This document shows positions 35,496 through 44,503 of a stretch of DNA of 64,000 nucleotides, in pieces (position 1 is the first letter of the stretch; every line of letters starts with the position of its first letter). Source of the DNA: Verrucomicrobiales bacterium (GTDB taxonomy: Bacteria > Verrucomicrobiota > Verrucomicrobiia > Verrucomicrobiales > DEV007); NCBI GenBank assembly GCA_002698785.1, contig PAAG01000007.1, positions 57,074 through 121,073 of the forward strand, given 5' to 3'. The position numbers were made by a program, and so were the translations under genes. The notes beneath the pieces were generated by a model. It had not been told where the DNA came from, did not search any database, and saw only the letters and a program-made list of their open reading frames with translations.

Positions 35496-36686
35496 CTAGC
35501 GTTTCCGATAGCCCTGGACTTCGAACGGGCCTTTGTTGGAATGGTACGCTTCAACGTCTTCCCGCTTCATCATTATCCAGGGAGCAAAAAGGTCTGAACT
35601 GTTTTTCGTGAAGACGATACCGTCTACGATATTGACGCAGCCGTGGACAAGTCTGTCACCGTTTCGAAACACGAGGATGTCCCCGAATGAGAATGGCGGC
35701 AGCACGGGATAGTATTCATTGGACAGGACTACGTCGCGGTTCTCGGAGTCTGCGTAAATTTCTATGGGCGAAAATCGAGAGAAATTATAGCAGGTCCAGA
35801 ACCAGTCGGGGAAACGACCGGACATTCCGTCGTAAGGGGTTGGGAATGTGTTGAGGTGCATCCGGGGCAGTGGCGGAAGGAGGTGGGCGATCTCCAGTCG
35901 GTCGATTCCATCTGTATGGGCGATGGAATCAAGGATCGGCATGATGTCCTTGTATTTGAATCCGGCGGTCCAGTAGTTTGCCAATTCCTCGATATTTGTC
36001 TCAGAAGTAATCCGCAGGCGAACGATCAGACCGTGTTGTCGTAAAATGGCTTTCAGTAATATTTTCTCATCCTGGTTTGTCTGGGTCGTTCTCAGCAAGT
36101 AGGGCAGGTCCGAGAGGTAGAAACCTTTTTGTGATGGTGTGGGATAGGCGAGTCGTGCGATGTCACGGATTGTGTTTTCGGACAGATTGCTCCCTTGGAA
36201 CCATCGAGACAGATTTGAATCGTTGATGTAAATCGGATGAGCGTAGAAACGATTGTGACTGGTGACTGCCAATTTGGGATACACTCTGCTCCGTACGGAT
36301 GCCGGGAGTTGAAATACAATGTCATCAGGAGGAAAGAGGCGAGCTCCCGTCTCGTCTGGAAATACGCCTTTTGCGACGAAAAGGGAGGAGATGACTTCCT
36401 CATTGAGGCCCACATCAAGCAGAAAAGATTTTGCGCTGTCTTCGGTGAGATTGGGGAAGATCCATTCCGTCTGCTGCGAAGGTATGGTAATCAGGTCCAG
36501 ACTTTCGTCAGGCGGGGGAAGGGGAATCTCGTAGTATTCGACTTGTCCCCAAGGGCCCGATTCGCTCAGGGTGACTTCTTTCTCTGGTTCTTCGGGAGGA
36601 AGGTTGAGTATGATCGAGTCCTGACAAATTCCTCTATCGACAACGAAAGACAGAAAAAGACAGGAAAAGAGGAGTCGAAAAACCAT
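35496..36686 (-). CDS. Secreted NlpC/P60-like paralogue A
   Basis: A 396-residue exported protein. Its signal peptide (to about residue 21, DRGICQ) is followed by a helical region of about 250 residues and a C-terminal domain with GDILVFRNGDRLVHGCVNIVDGIVFTKN. This GD-x-V-F and V-H-x-x-V-x-I-x-D pattern is that of NlpC/P60 or amidase-like cysteine peptidases. The candidate nucleophile lies in PDWFWTCYNF, three residues later than in the paralogue at 36723 (PDCFWTSVQF), so activity is uncertain. It follows paralogue B by 36 bp; the two are probably cotranscribed. The family name is my inference. Confidence 0.65.
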   Translation of the reverse strand: MVFRLLFSCLFLSFVVDRGICQDSIILNLPPEEPEKEVTLSESGPWGQVEYYEIPLPPPDESLDLITIPSQQTEWIFPNLTEDSAKSFLLDVGLNEEVISSLFVAKGVFPDETGARLFPPDDIVFQLPASVRSRVYPKLAVTSHNRFYAHPIYINDSNLSRWFQGSNLSENTIRDIARLAYPTPSQKGFYLSDLPYLLRTTQTNQDEKILLKAILRQHGLIVRLRITSETNIEELANYWTAGFKYKDIMPILDSIAHTDGIDRLEIAHLLPPLPRMHLNTFPTPYDGMSGRFPDWFWTCYNFSRFSPIEIYADSENRDVVLSNEYYPVLPPFSFGDILVFRNGDRLVHGCVNIVDGIVFTKNSSDLFAPWIMMKREDVEAYHSNKGPFEVQGYRKR

Positions 36687-36722
36687 TGGTGAAGCAGGGA
36701 GGAGACAACAGCGGGAGCAATT

Positions 36723-37925
36723 CTAGTTCTTTTCGCGGAAAACACGGGGGATCATGGCGTCTTCGTCGATGTAGACGGACATCATGCGGTCTTTGCGGAT
36801 GAGTATCCACGGGCGCGTGAAACTGGATCCGTTCTTTGAGAACACAATGTCGTCTGCAATGTGAATGTAGCTGTGCACGAACTGATCGTCATCAGCTCGA
36901 AAGAGGCACACCATGTCGCCGAAGGTGGGGTCTCCATAGACGAGATCAAACTGACCATCAAGATAGTGATTCATTGACAGGGAGTCGAGTAGTCTGGGAG
37001 ATGTGACAGATCGAAAAAACTGAACGGAAGTCCAGAAGCAGTCGGGCGCGTTCTGTGGAAATACATCCTGAACCCTCGCGAAACCGAACATGTATTTGCG
37101 GGGAACCGGTGGCAGGAGTTGAATAATGTCTACGCTATCGACCCCTTTCGTTGCCTTCACACCTTCCAGTATTGCTCTTACCCGAGGGTTTTTGCCGTTT
37201 CCTGACCAGTATTTCGTCAAAGCGTCGATATCGCTGTTTTCGGAGATTCGAAGTTTTACGATCAGGGAATGGGTGCTGAAGAGGGATCGCACCAAGTCAC
37301 GCTTGGCTTGATCATTGTCGCCCATATTCCGAAGGAGATACGGTCGATCAAGAATGCTGATTACGGAGCCGCGTTTGAAAGCAACCTTCTCTACCAGCTC
37401 CATCTGCTCTGGAGTGAGGCGAGAGCGCAGAATTTCGAGGTTGTGGCCCTCTACATTCGAAACATTGTTTCGGAAATACTTGTTGTTGTTTACGCGAAAC
37501 CAGCGGGCCAGAGCCGAACGAGTCTGCGAGGGAACTGCTTCCACAATCTGGTCGGTGATTTCCAGGTCGAGTCCGTTTACCGTAGGTATCCAGACGCCCT
37601 CGGCTCGGATCAGATCTATCAGCTCCTCTGAGAAGGATAACTCGTTGAAGAGCTGAAATACTTCTTCCTGTGTAAGGCTTGCGAAATTCCAGACCGATCT
37701 CTCTGAATAGAGGCTCTCCCACAATTGCTCGCTGGGTGGCTCCAGGACGACTTCGTACGACTCTATCGTTCCCCATTCGCCGGTGGATATTTGCCGGGCA
37801 AGCGGATCATGAGAATACGAGGGTAGAACAAACGCTGTCGAAATCGCCGCAACAATTGAAATTGCGAAAATTCGACAGAATGGAAACAGTTTCAATTCTA
37901 TCGGGAGGTTAAGCTGCGCGCCCAT
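36723..37925 (-). CDS. Secreted NlpC/P60-like paralogue B
   Basis: A 400-residue paralogue of the downstream gene. The N-terminal signal is about 38 residues (FAISIVAAISTAF, ending LPSYS). Matching segments include SFSEELIDLIRAEGVW, LDRPYLLRNMGDNDQAKRDLVRSLFSTH, LIVKLRISENSDIDALTKYW and VDSVDIIQLLPPVPR. The C-terminal cysteine-peptidase-like region has PDCFWTSVQFF, FGDMVCLFRADDDQFVHSYIHIADDIVFSKNG. Here Cys and His sit where NlpC/P60 catalysis would need them. It may act on peptidoglycan; the target is unknown. It is the first gene of the run towards the aquaporin. Confidence 0.7.
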   Translation of the reverse strand: MGAQLNLPIELKLFPFCRIFAISIVAAISTAFVLPSYSHDPLARQISTGEWGTIESYEVVLEPPSEQLWESLYSERSVWNFASLTQEEVFQLFNELSFSEELIDLIRAEGVWIPTVNGLDLEITDQIVEAVPSQTRSALARWFRVNNNKYFRNNVSNVEGHNLEILRSRLTPEQMELVEKVAFKRGSVISILDRPYLLRNMGDNDQAKRDLVRSLFSTHSLIVKLRISENSDIDALTKYWSGNGKNPRVRAILEGVKATKGVDSVDIIQLLPPVPRKYMFGFARVQDVFPQNAPDCFWTSVQFFRSVTSPRLLDSLSMNHYLDGQFDLVYGDPTFGDMVCLFRADDDQFVHSYIHIADDIVFSKNGSSFTRPWILIRKDRMMSVYIDEDAMIPRVFREKN

Positions 37926-38081
37926 GCAGGGAACGTTTATGGATTGTTGGCAAGTCGAATAGAATAACCCATGTGAGGGATCTTTGTTGCAAAAAAAGAT
38001 TGGATTACTTTGACGTAAAAAGGCCCAAAATAAAATTCACACTGCCCAATCTCACGACAAGGAGGCGCTAATCAAATTGCG

Positions 38082-38996
38082 TTATTCTTCTTCTCCTACA
38101 TTCCGGAGCCACTGGTCGATTGACCGATATGCTGAAAGACCGCGGACCAACCGCTCGGGAATTGCGCCGATTCCGTGATAGGCACCGAGTAGCATGCCGA
38201 GCAGCATTCCTCGTGCAGCGGAGTCGCCTCCGGCCATCGCATTCTCCTCCACGGCTGCTTCAAAGTTGTCGCTGTATTTCAACAAGAGGTACATCGTTGA
38301 TGGGAATGCCTGCTGAACATCGCAAGCGATCCCTCGTTTTTTCAAAGCTTCGCGATTCTCAAGGTCTTGATCGCCTTTTGCTTCTTCCAGTATAGAGGGA
38401 ATATCGAGGCTCTGATACGAGGCGTCTGCAGCTTCGGTGATCGCGTCTTCCAAGGGCTTTCCGTCGAGGACGTTTCGAAATGCCAGTGCAAAGTAAACGG
38501 CGGCATCGATGACTGAGGGATGCCCGTGGGTGAAGGAGGTTTGATCTCGTACTGCCTGCAGCAGTTCGTCGGTTTCGAGTTCTCGTGAACGCACGAGTAT
38601 GGGTGCAATTCTGGAGGCTCCTGCCAGATCGTGCGAGGTACCGCGCCCATCTCGGAGTGTCGATTTTGTGGCTGAATCTACGTAGCCGTCATAGATCGGC
38701 CACATTTCTTTCCAGAGAGAGCGAAAAAAGGTGGGGGAATAGCCGCTTGCTGCTGCGATCGATTGCATCAGGGTAAGGGTCTGATCTCCGTAGTGGGTAA
38801 AATCTCCCGCTTTCTTGCCGCGATGGTATTTGTTTGGGGCGGGGTCCGCGTAATCCGTGAGTCTACCGAATTGAGATTCGATTTCTTCGGGATCATACAT
38901 CCAGTGTGGGGCAAGGCAGATCGCGTCTCCAATCATACTTCCCCAGAGGGCTCCGGACTCACGATCTTCTTTCGAAATACAGGACGGGTCGGTCAT
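38082..38996 (-). CDS. ADP-ribosylglycohydrolase (DraG) family protein
   Basis: A 304-residue protein with the DraG/ARH fold. GALWGSMIGDAICLAPHWM at the N-terminus holds the first conserved Gly-Asp. THYGDQTLTLMQS replaces the usual TDDT segment, and GGDSAARGMLLGMLLGAYHG near residue 250 is the C-terminal metal-binding GD-x-x-x-R block. The family removes ADP-ribose from proteins or small molecules with Mg2+. The altered first acidic motif (GDQT rather than DDT) suggests a diverged member such as the J1-crystallin-like group, so the substrate is open. It is divergent from ald, 153 bp away. Confidence 0.85.
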   Translation of the reverse strand: MTDPSCISKEDRESGALWGSMIGDAICLAPHWMYDPEEIESQFGRLTDYADPAPNKYHRGKKAGDFTHYGDQTLTLMQSIAAASGYSPTFFRSLWKEMWPIYDGYVDSATKSTLRDGRGTSHDLAGASRIAPILVRSRELETDELLQAVRDQTSFTHGHPSVIDAAVYFALAFRNVLDGKPLEDAITEAADASYQSLDIPSILEEAKGDQDLENREALKKRGIACDVQQAFPSTMYLLLKYSDNFEAAVEENAMAGGDSAARGMLLGMLLGAYHGIGAIPERLVRGLSAYRSIDQWLRNVGEEE

Positions 38997-39149
38997 TGTT
39001 CGGTTTGTCAGGGGTTACGAGTGGCGCTCCTTTTTCGGCATTGGAATGTTCGGTTGGATCCGTGATAGGTCTTTTTCGAGAACGGGAAATTCGCTTTTCT
39101 CTTCTCAATCCGGGAAGATACTTTCAATCTCGAAAACACTATAGCCCGT

Positions 39150-40271
39150 ATGAACGAAAATTCCCCCATTTCCACTGTCGGCTGTCCTCGTGAGATTAAG
39201 AGCCAGGAAAATCGAGTTGCACTGACACCAGGTGGGGCACGGCAATTGAAGCGGCAGGGGATCGAAGTGCTCCTTGAGACAGGTGCTGGTGTGGGCGCAG
39301 CCTATTCTGACGAAGAATATCAGAGCGCAGGTGCCGAAATAGTTGAGACAGCAGAAGGGGTCTTTGATCGCAGCGATATTGTAGTGAAGGTGAAAGAGCC
39401 TCAGCCGAGTGAGTTGGAGATGTTAAGGGAGGGGCAGATCCTTTTTACCTATCTCCATCTGGCCGCCGACAAAAAGTTGACGGAGTCGCTTGTTGCCACC
39501 GGTAGCACGGCGGTTGCCTACGAGACCGTCAAGGTTGGAAATCGGCTTCCGCTGCTGGAGCCGATGAGTGAAGTGGCTGGTAGAATGAGTGTAATGGTAG
39601 GGGCCTATCATCTTGCCAAACATGCGGGAGGAAGGGGGACGCTCCTTGGCGGTGTGCCAGGGGTATTGCCGGGGCGCGTTACCATTCTTGGTGGGGGCAC
39701 GTGTGGAACCAACGCGGCTAAGGTGGCGACCGGGATTGGCGCAGACACTACGGTCATGGAAATCAGCAGCGAACGGATGACCTGGCTGGACACGGCAATG
39801 CCGGCTGCTCGAACCCTGTATTCCAGCGAAGCTGCCCTTCTGGATGTTTTACCTCGAACCGATCTCTTGATAGGTGCTGTGTTAGTGCCGGGGGCGAAGG
39901 CCCCCAAACTCGTCAGCAGGGAGATGCTCAAGCTCATGCGCGAGGGGACTGTTCTCGTTGACATTGCGGTCGATCAGGGCGGGTGCATCGAGACGACTCG
40001 ACCGACCACGCACGAGGATCCTGTCTTCGTCGAGGAAGGTGTCATTCACTACTGTGTGGCGAATATGCCGGGGGCGTTTGCTCGGACATCGACGCAGGCG
40101 TTGACCAGCGTGACGTTGCCTTATCTCCAGACTCTTGCCACGTTGGGCTTGAAAGGTGCTTGTGAAAAATCGCCGGAATTGGTCGGTGGGATCAATACAT
40201 TTTCCGGCAAACTCACCTGTAAGGAAGTGGCGGAAGCGCACGACTTGCCTTTCGTTGAGCCGCCTTTTTAG
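39150..40271 (+). CDS. ald: Alanine dehydrogenase
   Basis: A 373-residue NAD-dependent L-alanine dehydrogenase, interconverting alanine with pyruvate and ammonia. GCPREIKSQENRVALTPGG holds the substrate Arg, VKVKEPQPSE the catalytic Lys, and TYLHLAADKKLT the catalytic His. The Rossmann motif VTILGGGTCGTNAAKVATGIGA binds NAD. DIAVDQGGCIETTRPTTH and VANMPGAFARTSTQALT are also typical. The length is normal. A GNAT acetyltransferase gene follows after only 3 bp and is surely cotranscribed. Confidence 0.97.
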   Translation: MNENSPISTVGCPREIKSQENRVALTPGGARQLKRQGIEVLLETGAGVGAAYSDEEYQSAGAEIVETAEGVFDRSDIVVKVKEPQPSELEMLREGQILFTYLHLAADKKLTESLVATGSTAVAYETVKVGNRLPLLEPMSEVAGRMSVMVGAYHLAKHAGGRGTLLGGVPGVLPGRVTILGGGTCGTNAAKVATGIGADTTVMEISSERMTWLDTAMPAARTLYSSEAALLDVLPRTDLLIGAVLVPGAKAPKLVSREMLKLMREGTVLVDIAVDQGGCIETTRPTTHEDPVFVEEGVIHYCVANMPGAFARTSTQALTSVTLPYLQTLATLGLKGACEKSPELVGGINTFSGKLTCKEVAEAHDLPFVEPPF

Positions 40272-40274
40272 CCA

Positions 40275-40913
40275 ATGGCCTTGAGTGGATTTATACGGGA
40301 CAAAGCGCCCTTTCGTGTGGAGCTGTCAGAAGGGCTACCTCTGATTGTTCGTCCCCTTGTGAAAACGGACCTGGATCGAGTCCGTCGCGCTTACCATTTG
40401 CTTTCCGAGGAGAGCCGCATGAATCGCTTCTGGGAGAAGCCGGCGGAGATCAATCCTTCACGCGCTGAGAGTTTGGTCGATACGGACAACGAAGATCACA
40501 TCGCGTGGGTTGCTCTGCGTCCCGATGACATGGATTTTCCCGGTTACGGAGGAGCCTCCTTCTGGCGAGATCCAGAGGACCGATCACGGGCCGAGCTTGG
40601 CTTTACTGTTGCGGATTCCTGGCAGCGACACGGGATTGCGAGCCTGCTGTTCTCACTGCTCTGGTTCGACGGGTGGCAGATGGGGCTCCGGCAGTTTTTT
40701 GGCTCCTGTCGGCTTCAGAATGTCGGGATGGCAAACTGGTGGGAGCAGATGGGGGGAGAAGTCACTCGTGCCCATCGTCGATACGAACTGCTTCTGGACC
40801 TGGAGGATCCGGAGGTTTTTCTCGAAAAGGTTCCCTTCGAGATGCCGCCTGCAGCGAAGCGAGTCGAGGTCGCAGAGTGGATGGTGGAATGGCGGAAAAT
40901 GGTGGGGGAGTGA
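40275..40913 (+). CDS. GNAT family N-acetyltransferase
   Basis: A 212-residue acetyltransferase of the GNAT fold. GASFWRDPEDRSRAELGFTVAD forms the central strands, and DSWQRHGIASLLFSLLWFDGWQMGL the acetyl-CoA pyrophosphate loop (Q-R-x-G-I-A) and helix, with SCRLQNVGMANWWEQMG as the closing motif. The N-terminus (ELSEGLPLIVRPLVKTDLDRV) resembles acetyltransferases attached to protein lysine acetylation. It starts 3 bp after ald, so it may modify that enzyme or act in the same amino-acid context; the substrate is unknown. Confidence 0.88.
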   Translation: MALSGFIRDKAPFRVELSEGLPLIVRPLVKTDLDRVRRAYHLLSEESRMNRFWEKPAEINPSRAESLVDTDNEDHIAWVALRPDDMDFPGYGGASFWRDPEDRSRAELGFTVADSWQRHGIASLLFSLLWFDGWQMGLRQFFGSCRLQNVGMANWWEQMGGEVTRAHRRYELLLDLEDPEVFLEKVPFEMPPAAKRVEVAEWMVEWRKMVGE

Positions 40914-40925
40914 AGAGGAAATCCC

Positions 40926-41840
40926 TCACACAGCCACACTCTCTCGCAGACTCTTGATGTCTTTCATCGGTGGCGCACCGAAGAGGCTCTTGTATTCGCG
41001 GCTGAACTGGGAGGGGCTTTCGTAACCGACTTCGAAAGCGGCTGTCGAGGCGTCGACGTGGTCTGCGAGCATGAGGCGGCGGGCTTCCTGGAGACGGAGT
41101 TGCTTCTGAAATTGCAATGGACTGAGTGCGGTCATAGCACGGAAATGATGATGGAATGTCGAGGTGCTCATCATGACTCGGGAGGCGAGGTCGTCGATCC
41201 GGAGCGGCTCGGCGAAGTTGGTTTTCAACCATTCGATAGCGCGTGCGATCTGATTGCTCTGGCTTCCCGATGAGGCGATCTGTCGCAGACGAGAACCCTG
41301 TTCACCGACAAGGAGCCGATAGGTGATCTCGCGCTGGATGACGGGGGAGAGGATACGGATATCCTCAGGCTGGTCGAGCAAGTCGATAAGACGATTGAAG
41401 GCCGTAACGAGTGGGGGTGTCACGTTGCTGACTGCCATCCCTCGAGTCGTGCTTTGTTCTCTGGGCGGGGGGAGTTCGCTGTCTGCCATGAGCTGAGAAA
41501 GCTCGCGGTGCTGAAGAAGGAGCCGCAGGCCGAGGTAGGGCTTTTCTGCACTCGCCTCAGTGATCTGCACGACAGTGGGGAGGTGCAGGGACGTCAGCAA
41601 ATAATGCTTTGCATCATAAACGTAAGTGTCCTCGCCGAGTATGACTCGTTTCGCGCCCTGTGCGATGAGGCATACGCTGGGTTCGTAAAAGCCTGTGATG
41701 GGCTCGGTGGTCTCGGTTCGGCGAAAGAGAGAGAGGCCGGGAACATCTGTTGTGAATTGCTCGCCGGTCTCGGTCCATCGGGCAATTCGTGTGGCGAGCC
41801 CTTCTGACGCGCCTTCGATGCTCTCTGCCTCTATGCTCAT
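40926..41840 (-). CDS. AraC family transcriptional regulator
   Basis: A 304-residue regulator with an N-terminal AraC-binding-like cupin region of the AraC_N type (SLFRRTETTEPITGFYEPSVCLIAQGAKRV) and a C-terminal double helix-turn-helix (from about 205; LRIDDLASRVMMSTSTFHHHFRAMTALSPLQFQKQLRLQEARRLM and AAFEVGYESPSQFSREYKSLFG). The start at 41840 is chosen because the upstream extension to 41975 lacks family resemblance and would reach into the divergent promoter. It is divergent from the alcohol dehydrogenase gene at 42005 with about 160 bp between, so it probably controls that gene in response to an aldehyde or alcohol signal. Confidence 0.93.
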   Translation of the reverse strand: MSIEAESIEGASEGLATRIARWTETGEQFTTDVPGLSLFRRTETTEPITGFYEPSVCLIAQGAKRVILGEDTYVYDAKHYLLTSLHLPTVVQITEASAEKPYLGLRLLLQHRELSQLMADSELPPPREQSTTRGMAVSNVTPPLVTAFNRLIDLLDQPEDIRILSPVIQREITYRLLVGEQGSRLRQIASSGSQSNQIARAIEWLKTNFAEPLRIDDLASRVMMSTSTFHHHFRAMTALSPLQFQKQLRLQEARRLMLADHVDASTAAFEVGYESPSQFSREYKSLFGAPPMKDIKSLRESVAV

Positions 41841-42004
41841 GGGAGAAATATGAGGGGGAATCGCACGAAAGGGTAGTCTTTTTCCCTGCCTCTGGAGGAT
41901 CAGGCAATAACTCGACAGGATCGATCTACCCTGTTTTCGTCGCTGGAGATAGTCTGTCTCAGTTGCGGAGAACAAACGTAACCTAAAATCAAAAAGAACC
42001 TGTT

Positions 42005-43060
42005 ATGTATCAAGCAAAAGCATTCTCAGCAGCCAGCGCGAGCTCAGCTCTGGCATCCGACACGATCCCTCGTCGCGATGCGACCTCGCGGGACGTGCAA
42101 ATCGAAATCCTCTTCTGCGGTGTCTGCCACTCCGACCTGCACCAGGTAAGAGACGAATGGAAGGAAGCGATGCCGACCGTTTACCCTTGTGTTCCCGGCC
42201 ACGAGATCGTGGGGAAAGTGACTGCGGTGGGATCGGACGTCAGCAAATTCAAAGAGGGTGATATAGTCGCCGTGGGCTGCCTGGTCGATTCGGATCACGA
42301 TTGCCCGATGTGCCAGAAGGATCTTGAGATGCTCTGTCCAAATGGAGTCTTTACCTACAACTCTCCAGACAAGCACGGCACGGCTCCTGTCACTTATGGG
42401 GGATATTCGAATAGCATCGTGGTCGACAAGGACTTCGTTCTCAGCGTTCCTGAAAATCTCGATCTGGCGGGTGCTGCTCCATTACTTTGCGCGGGCATCA
42501 CGACCTATTCTCCGATGCGCCAGTGGAACGTCGAGGCAGGTCAAAAGGTGGGTGTGGTAGGACTCGGGGGACTCGGGCACATGGGAGTGAAGTTCGCCCA
42601 TGCAATGGGTGCTCACACGGTCATGATCACCACTTCTCCTGAGAAGGCCGAAGACGCCGAGCGACTTGGCGCGGACGAAGTGATCATTTCGAAAGATGCG
42701 AACCAGATGCAAAAGCACGCAATGTCGTTCGACTTCATCCTGAACACCGTTGCGGCACCTCACGATCTTGGGATGTATCTGAATCTTCTGGGTGCCGACT
42801 CGACGATGGTGCTGGTTGGTGCTCCCGATAAGCCGCACGATCTCAATGCCTTTGGCCTTCTCTTTGGACGCCGTCGTCTTGCAGGTTCTCTGATCGGTGG
42901 AATCGCCGAGACCCAGGAGATGCTCGATTTCTGCGGCGAGCACAACATCACCGCCGATGTGGAAACGATCGCCATGCAGCAGGTCAACGAAGCCTATGAG
43001 AGACTTCTCAAGTCGGATGTGAAATACCGATTCTCCATCGATATGGAGTCTTTGAAGTAG
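42005..43060 (+). CDS. Zinc-dependent NAD(P) alcohol dehydrogenase (YahK/CAD-like)
   Basis: A 351-residue medium-chain dehydrogenase. The catalytic-zinc segment is GVCHSDLHQVRDEW with GHEIVGKVTAVG, the structural-zinc cysteines lie in DHDCPMCQKDLEMLC, and the cofactor-binding motif is VGVVGLGGLGHMGVKFAHAMGA. The end, YRFSIDME, is shared with E. coli YahK-type aldehyde reductases, which prefer NADPH and reduce many aldehydes. Its divergent AraC neighbour suggests induction by aldehyde stress. A likely stem-loop terminator lies 35 bp downstream. Confidence 0.95.
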   Translation: MYQAKAFSAASASSALASDTIPRRDATSRDVQIEILFCGVCHSDLHQVRDEWKEAMPTVYPCVPGHEIVGKVTAVGSDVSKFKEGDIVAVGCLVDSDHDCPMCQKDLEMLCPNGVFTYNSPDKHGTAPVTYGGYSNSIVVDKDFVLSVPENLDLAGAAPLLCAGITTYSPMRQWNVEAGQKVGVVGLGGLGHMGVKFAHAMGAHTVMITTSPEKAEDAERLGADEVIISKDANQMQKHAMSFDFILNTVAAPHDLGMYLNLLGADSTMVLVGAPDKPHDLNAFGLLFGRRRLAGSLIGGIAETQEMLDFCGEHNITADVETIAMQQVNEAYERLLKSDVKYRFSIDMESLK

Positions 43061-43094
43061 GAAGCGACTCGCGAAAAACTCGAGGAAATCAGCG

Positions 43095-43119
43095 GCGATC
43101 CAGGTCAAGCCTGGGTCGC
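43095..43119 (+). terminator. Stem-loop after the alcohol dehydrogenase gene
   Basis: GCGATCCAGG (43095-43104), loop TCAAG, CCTGGGTCGC (43110-43119): a 10-bp stem with one wobble pair, 35 bp after the stop. There is no proper U tract, so termination may be weak or Rho-dependent. Confidence 0.55.
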
Positions 43120-43140
43120 TGCTTTCGCGTACCCGCAGCC

Positions 43141-43169
43141 TTGACGTTTGTTAGGCTCAGAATTATTCT
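43141..43169 (+). promoter_or_regulatory. Sigma-70-type promoter of the LamG-like gene
   Basis: TTGACG (43141-43146), 17 bp, TATTCT (43164-43169), 33 bp before the ATG at 43203. Spacing is ideal and the boxes match five and four of six consensus bases. Confidence 0.5.
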
Positions 43170-43202
43170 TTCCGGCACAACAACCACAACCTTCCAATCC
43201 GC

Positions 43203-44003
43203 ATGAAATTTCGTTTTATCTCAACCGCTTTTCTTTTTGCTCTGTTCACCATGTCGCCTCCTGCAGAGGCCGGGAAAGTCTATGACTGGGATTTTACGGT
43301 CAGTGCGACGGACTCTGTGAATGGCGTGACTGCAACGCTGGGAAATGCAGGCGGTCTCAGTGGAATGGGGTATACGATTTTGGACGATACCGATCAAGGT
43401 ATCACAGTCGATCAGCCCAGTGGAGTAGCCGTCACTGGAACCTATACGATTGCGATCGTGTTTTCTCTGGATGTGGACGACGCCAGCTACCAGAAGATCA
43501 TCGACTTCAGCGACTACGATGATGATGAAGGGCTCTATGCGTCCAGTGACTACTTTCATTTCTACAACTATGAGAGCACCGACCTTGAACAGACAACTTT
43601 CGCACCTGGCCAATTGATGTCTCTCGTGCTCTCACGAAATGGAGCCACGAAGAAAACCTTTCTGACAGTCAACGGCGTAAGACGGTGGGTTTTCACGGAT
43701 TCCGATGATTTCGGCATCTTCGACGAAGCCAACAACGTGATGCACTTTTTTCAGGACGATGGCAATGATACTGAAAATCCTGAAGGTGGTCTTGTGAAAA
43801 GTATTCGAGTCTACAACCGTGCGCTTACGGATCCTGTTGTCCTGGCAGCGAAAGTGAAGCAGTGCAAGAAACTGAAGAAGAAGTTTAAAAAGGCCAAGAA
43901 AACCAAGAGAAAGAGCAAGATCGCTAAGGCGCGGAAGAAATTCAAGAAATGCAACAAGCAGCTCAGAGTGCTGAAAGTCACCGGTTCACTTTCTACACTG
44001 TAA
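43203..44003 (+). CDS. Exported LamG-like protein with lysine-rich C-terminal tail
   Basis: A 266-residue protein. The signal peptide ends SPPAEA. A jelly-roll domain of the concanavalin A/LamG type follows (about 24-215), recognisable from YDWDFT, TYTIAIVFSL, LMSLVLSRNG, FLTVNGVRRWVF and SIRVYNRALT. The tail (about 218-255) is a run of Lys, Arg and Ala (KKLKKKFKKAKKTKRK..KARKKFKK) bounded by two Cys (QCKK, KKCNK). The tail could bind nucleic acid, acidic polymers or cell-surface polysaccharide. It has its own promoter. Its partners are unknown. Confidence 0.8.
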   Translation: MKFRFISTAFLFALFTMSPPAEAGKVYDWDFTVSATDSVNGVTATLGNAGGLSGMGYTILDDTDQGITVDQPSGVAVTGTYTIAIVFSLDVDDASYQKIIDFSDYDDDEGLYASSDYFHFYNYESTDLEQTTFAPGQLMSLVLSRNGATKKTFLTVNGVRRWVFTDSDDFGIFDEANNVMHFFQDDGNDTENPEGGLVKSIRVYNRALTDPVVLAAKVKQCKKLKKKFKKAKKTKRKSKIAKARKKFKKCNKQLRVLKVTGSLSTL

Positions 44004-44012
44004 ACACTCCGA

Positions 44013-44435
44013 CTACCTGCCCAGCTTCGCGTCAGCGGAGAACTTCCCGGCCCCTGTGAATATAAGGGTCAGATAGGTTGCTCCGTAGAATAGAGCGAGC
44101 TCTTTTTTCTGAAACGGATCGTCGCCGTGAATCATGAACGCGGCGACCATCATGGTGATGAGAAGGGGGATCGCTGCGGCACGGGTGAATAGTCCCAGCA
44201 CGATTGCGATCGAGCAGAAAACTTCGGCGAATACGGCAAGGCCCAGCGCGGTAGGGCTGCCGAGCCCAATAGGGTCGGGGAACCCGCCGCTCTTTTCGGA
44301 AAAGCCTGTCAGTTTTCCCCATCCGTGAGCGATTGCCATGGTGGCTCCTGTGAACACTCGAAGAATGAGCAGGCCAAACGAGCCGGTGGTGCTGGTTGTA
44401 CCTGGATCGCAGACTTTGGAGAGAAGTTTTTTCAT
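44013..44435 (-). CDS. DoxX family membrane protein
   Basis: A 140-residue protein with four membrane helices. FGLLILRVFTGATMAIAHGWGKLTGF is the typical first helix with the conserved GxxK, then LAVFAEVFCSIAIVLGLFTRAAAIPLL, MVAAFMIHGDDPFQKKELALFYGATYLTLIFTGAG. DoxX proteins are linked to redox chemistry at the membrane; the exact role is not known. It ends 9 bp from the convergent LamG-like gene. Confidence 0.9.
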   Translation of the reverse strand: MKKLLSKVCDPGTTSTTGSFGLLILRVFTGATMAIAHGWGKLTGFSEKSGGFPDPIGLGSPTALGLAVFAEVFCSIAIVLGLFTRAAAIPLLITMMVAAFMIHGDDPFQKKELALFYGATYLTLIFTGAGKFSADAKLGR

Positions 44436-44503
44436 GAATAAGGATACGTTGGGTAAACCGAAGTTGGTTTGTCGATGGTAGGACGAAATTCTTTCAACGA
44501 TGA

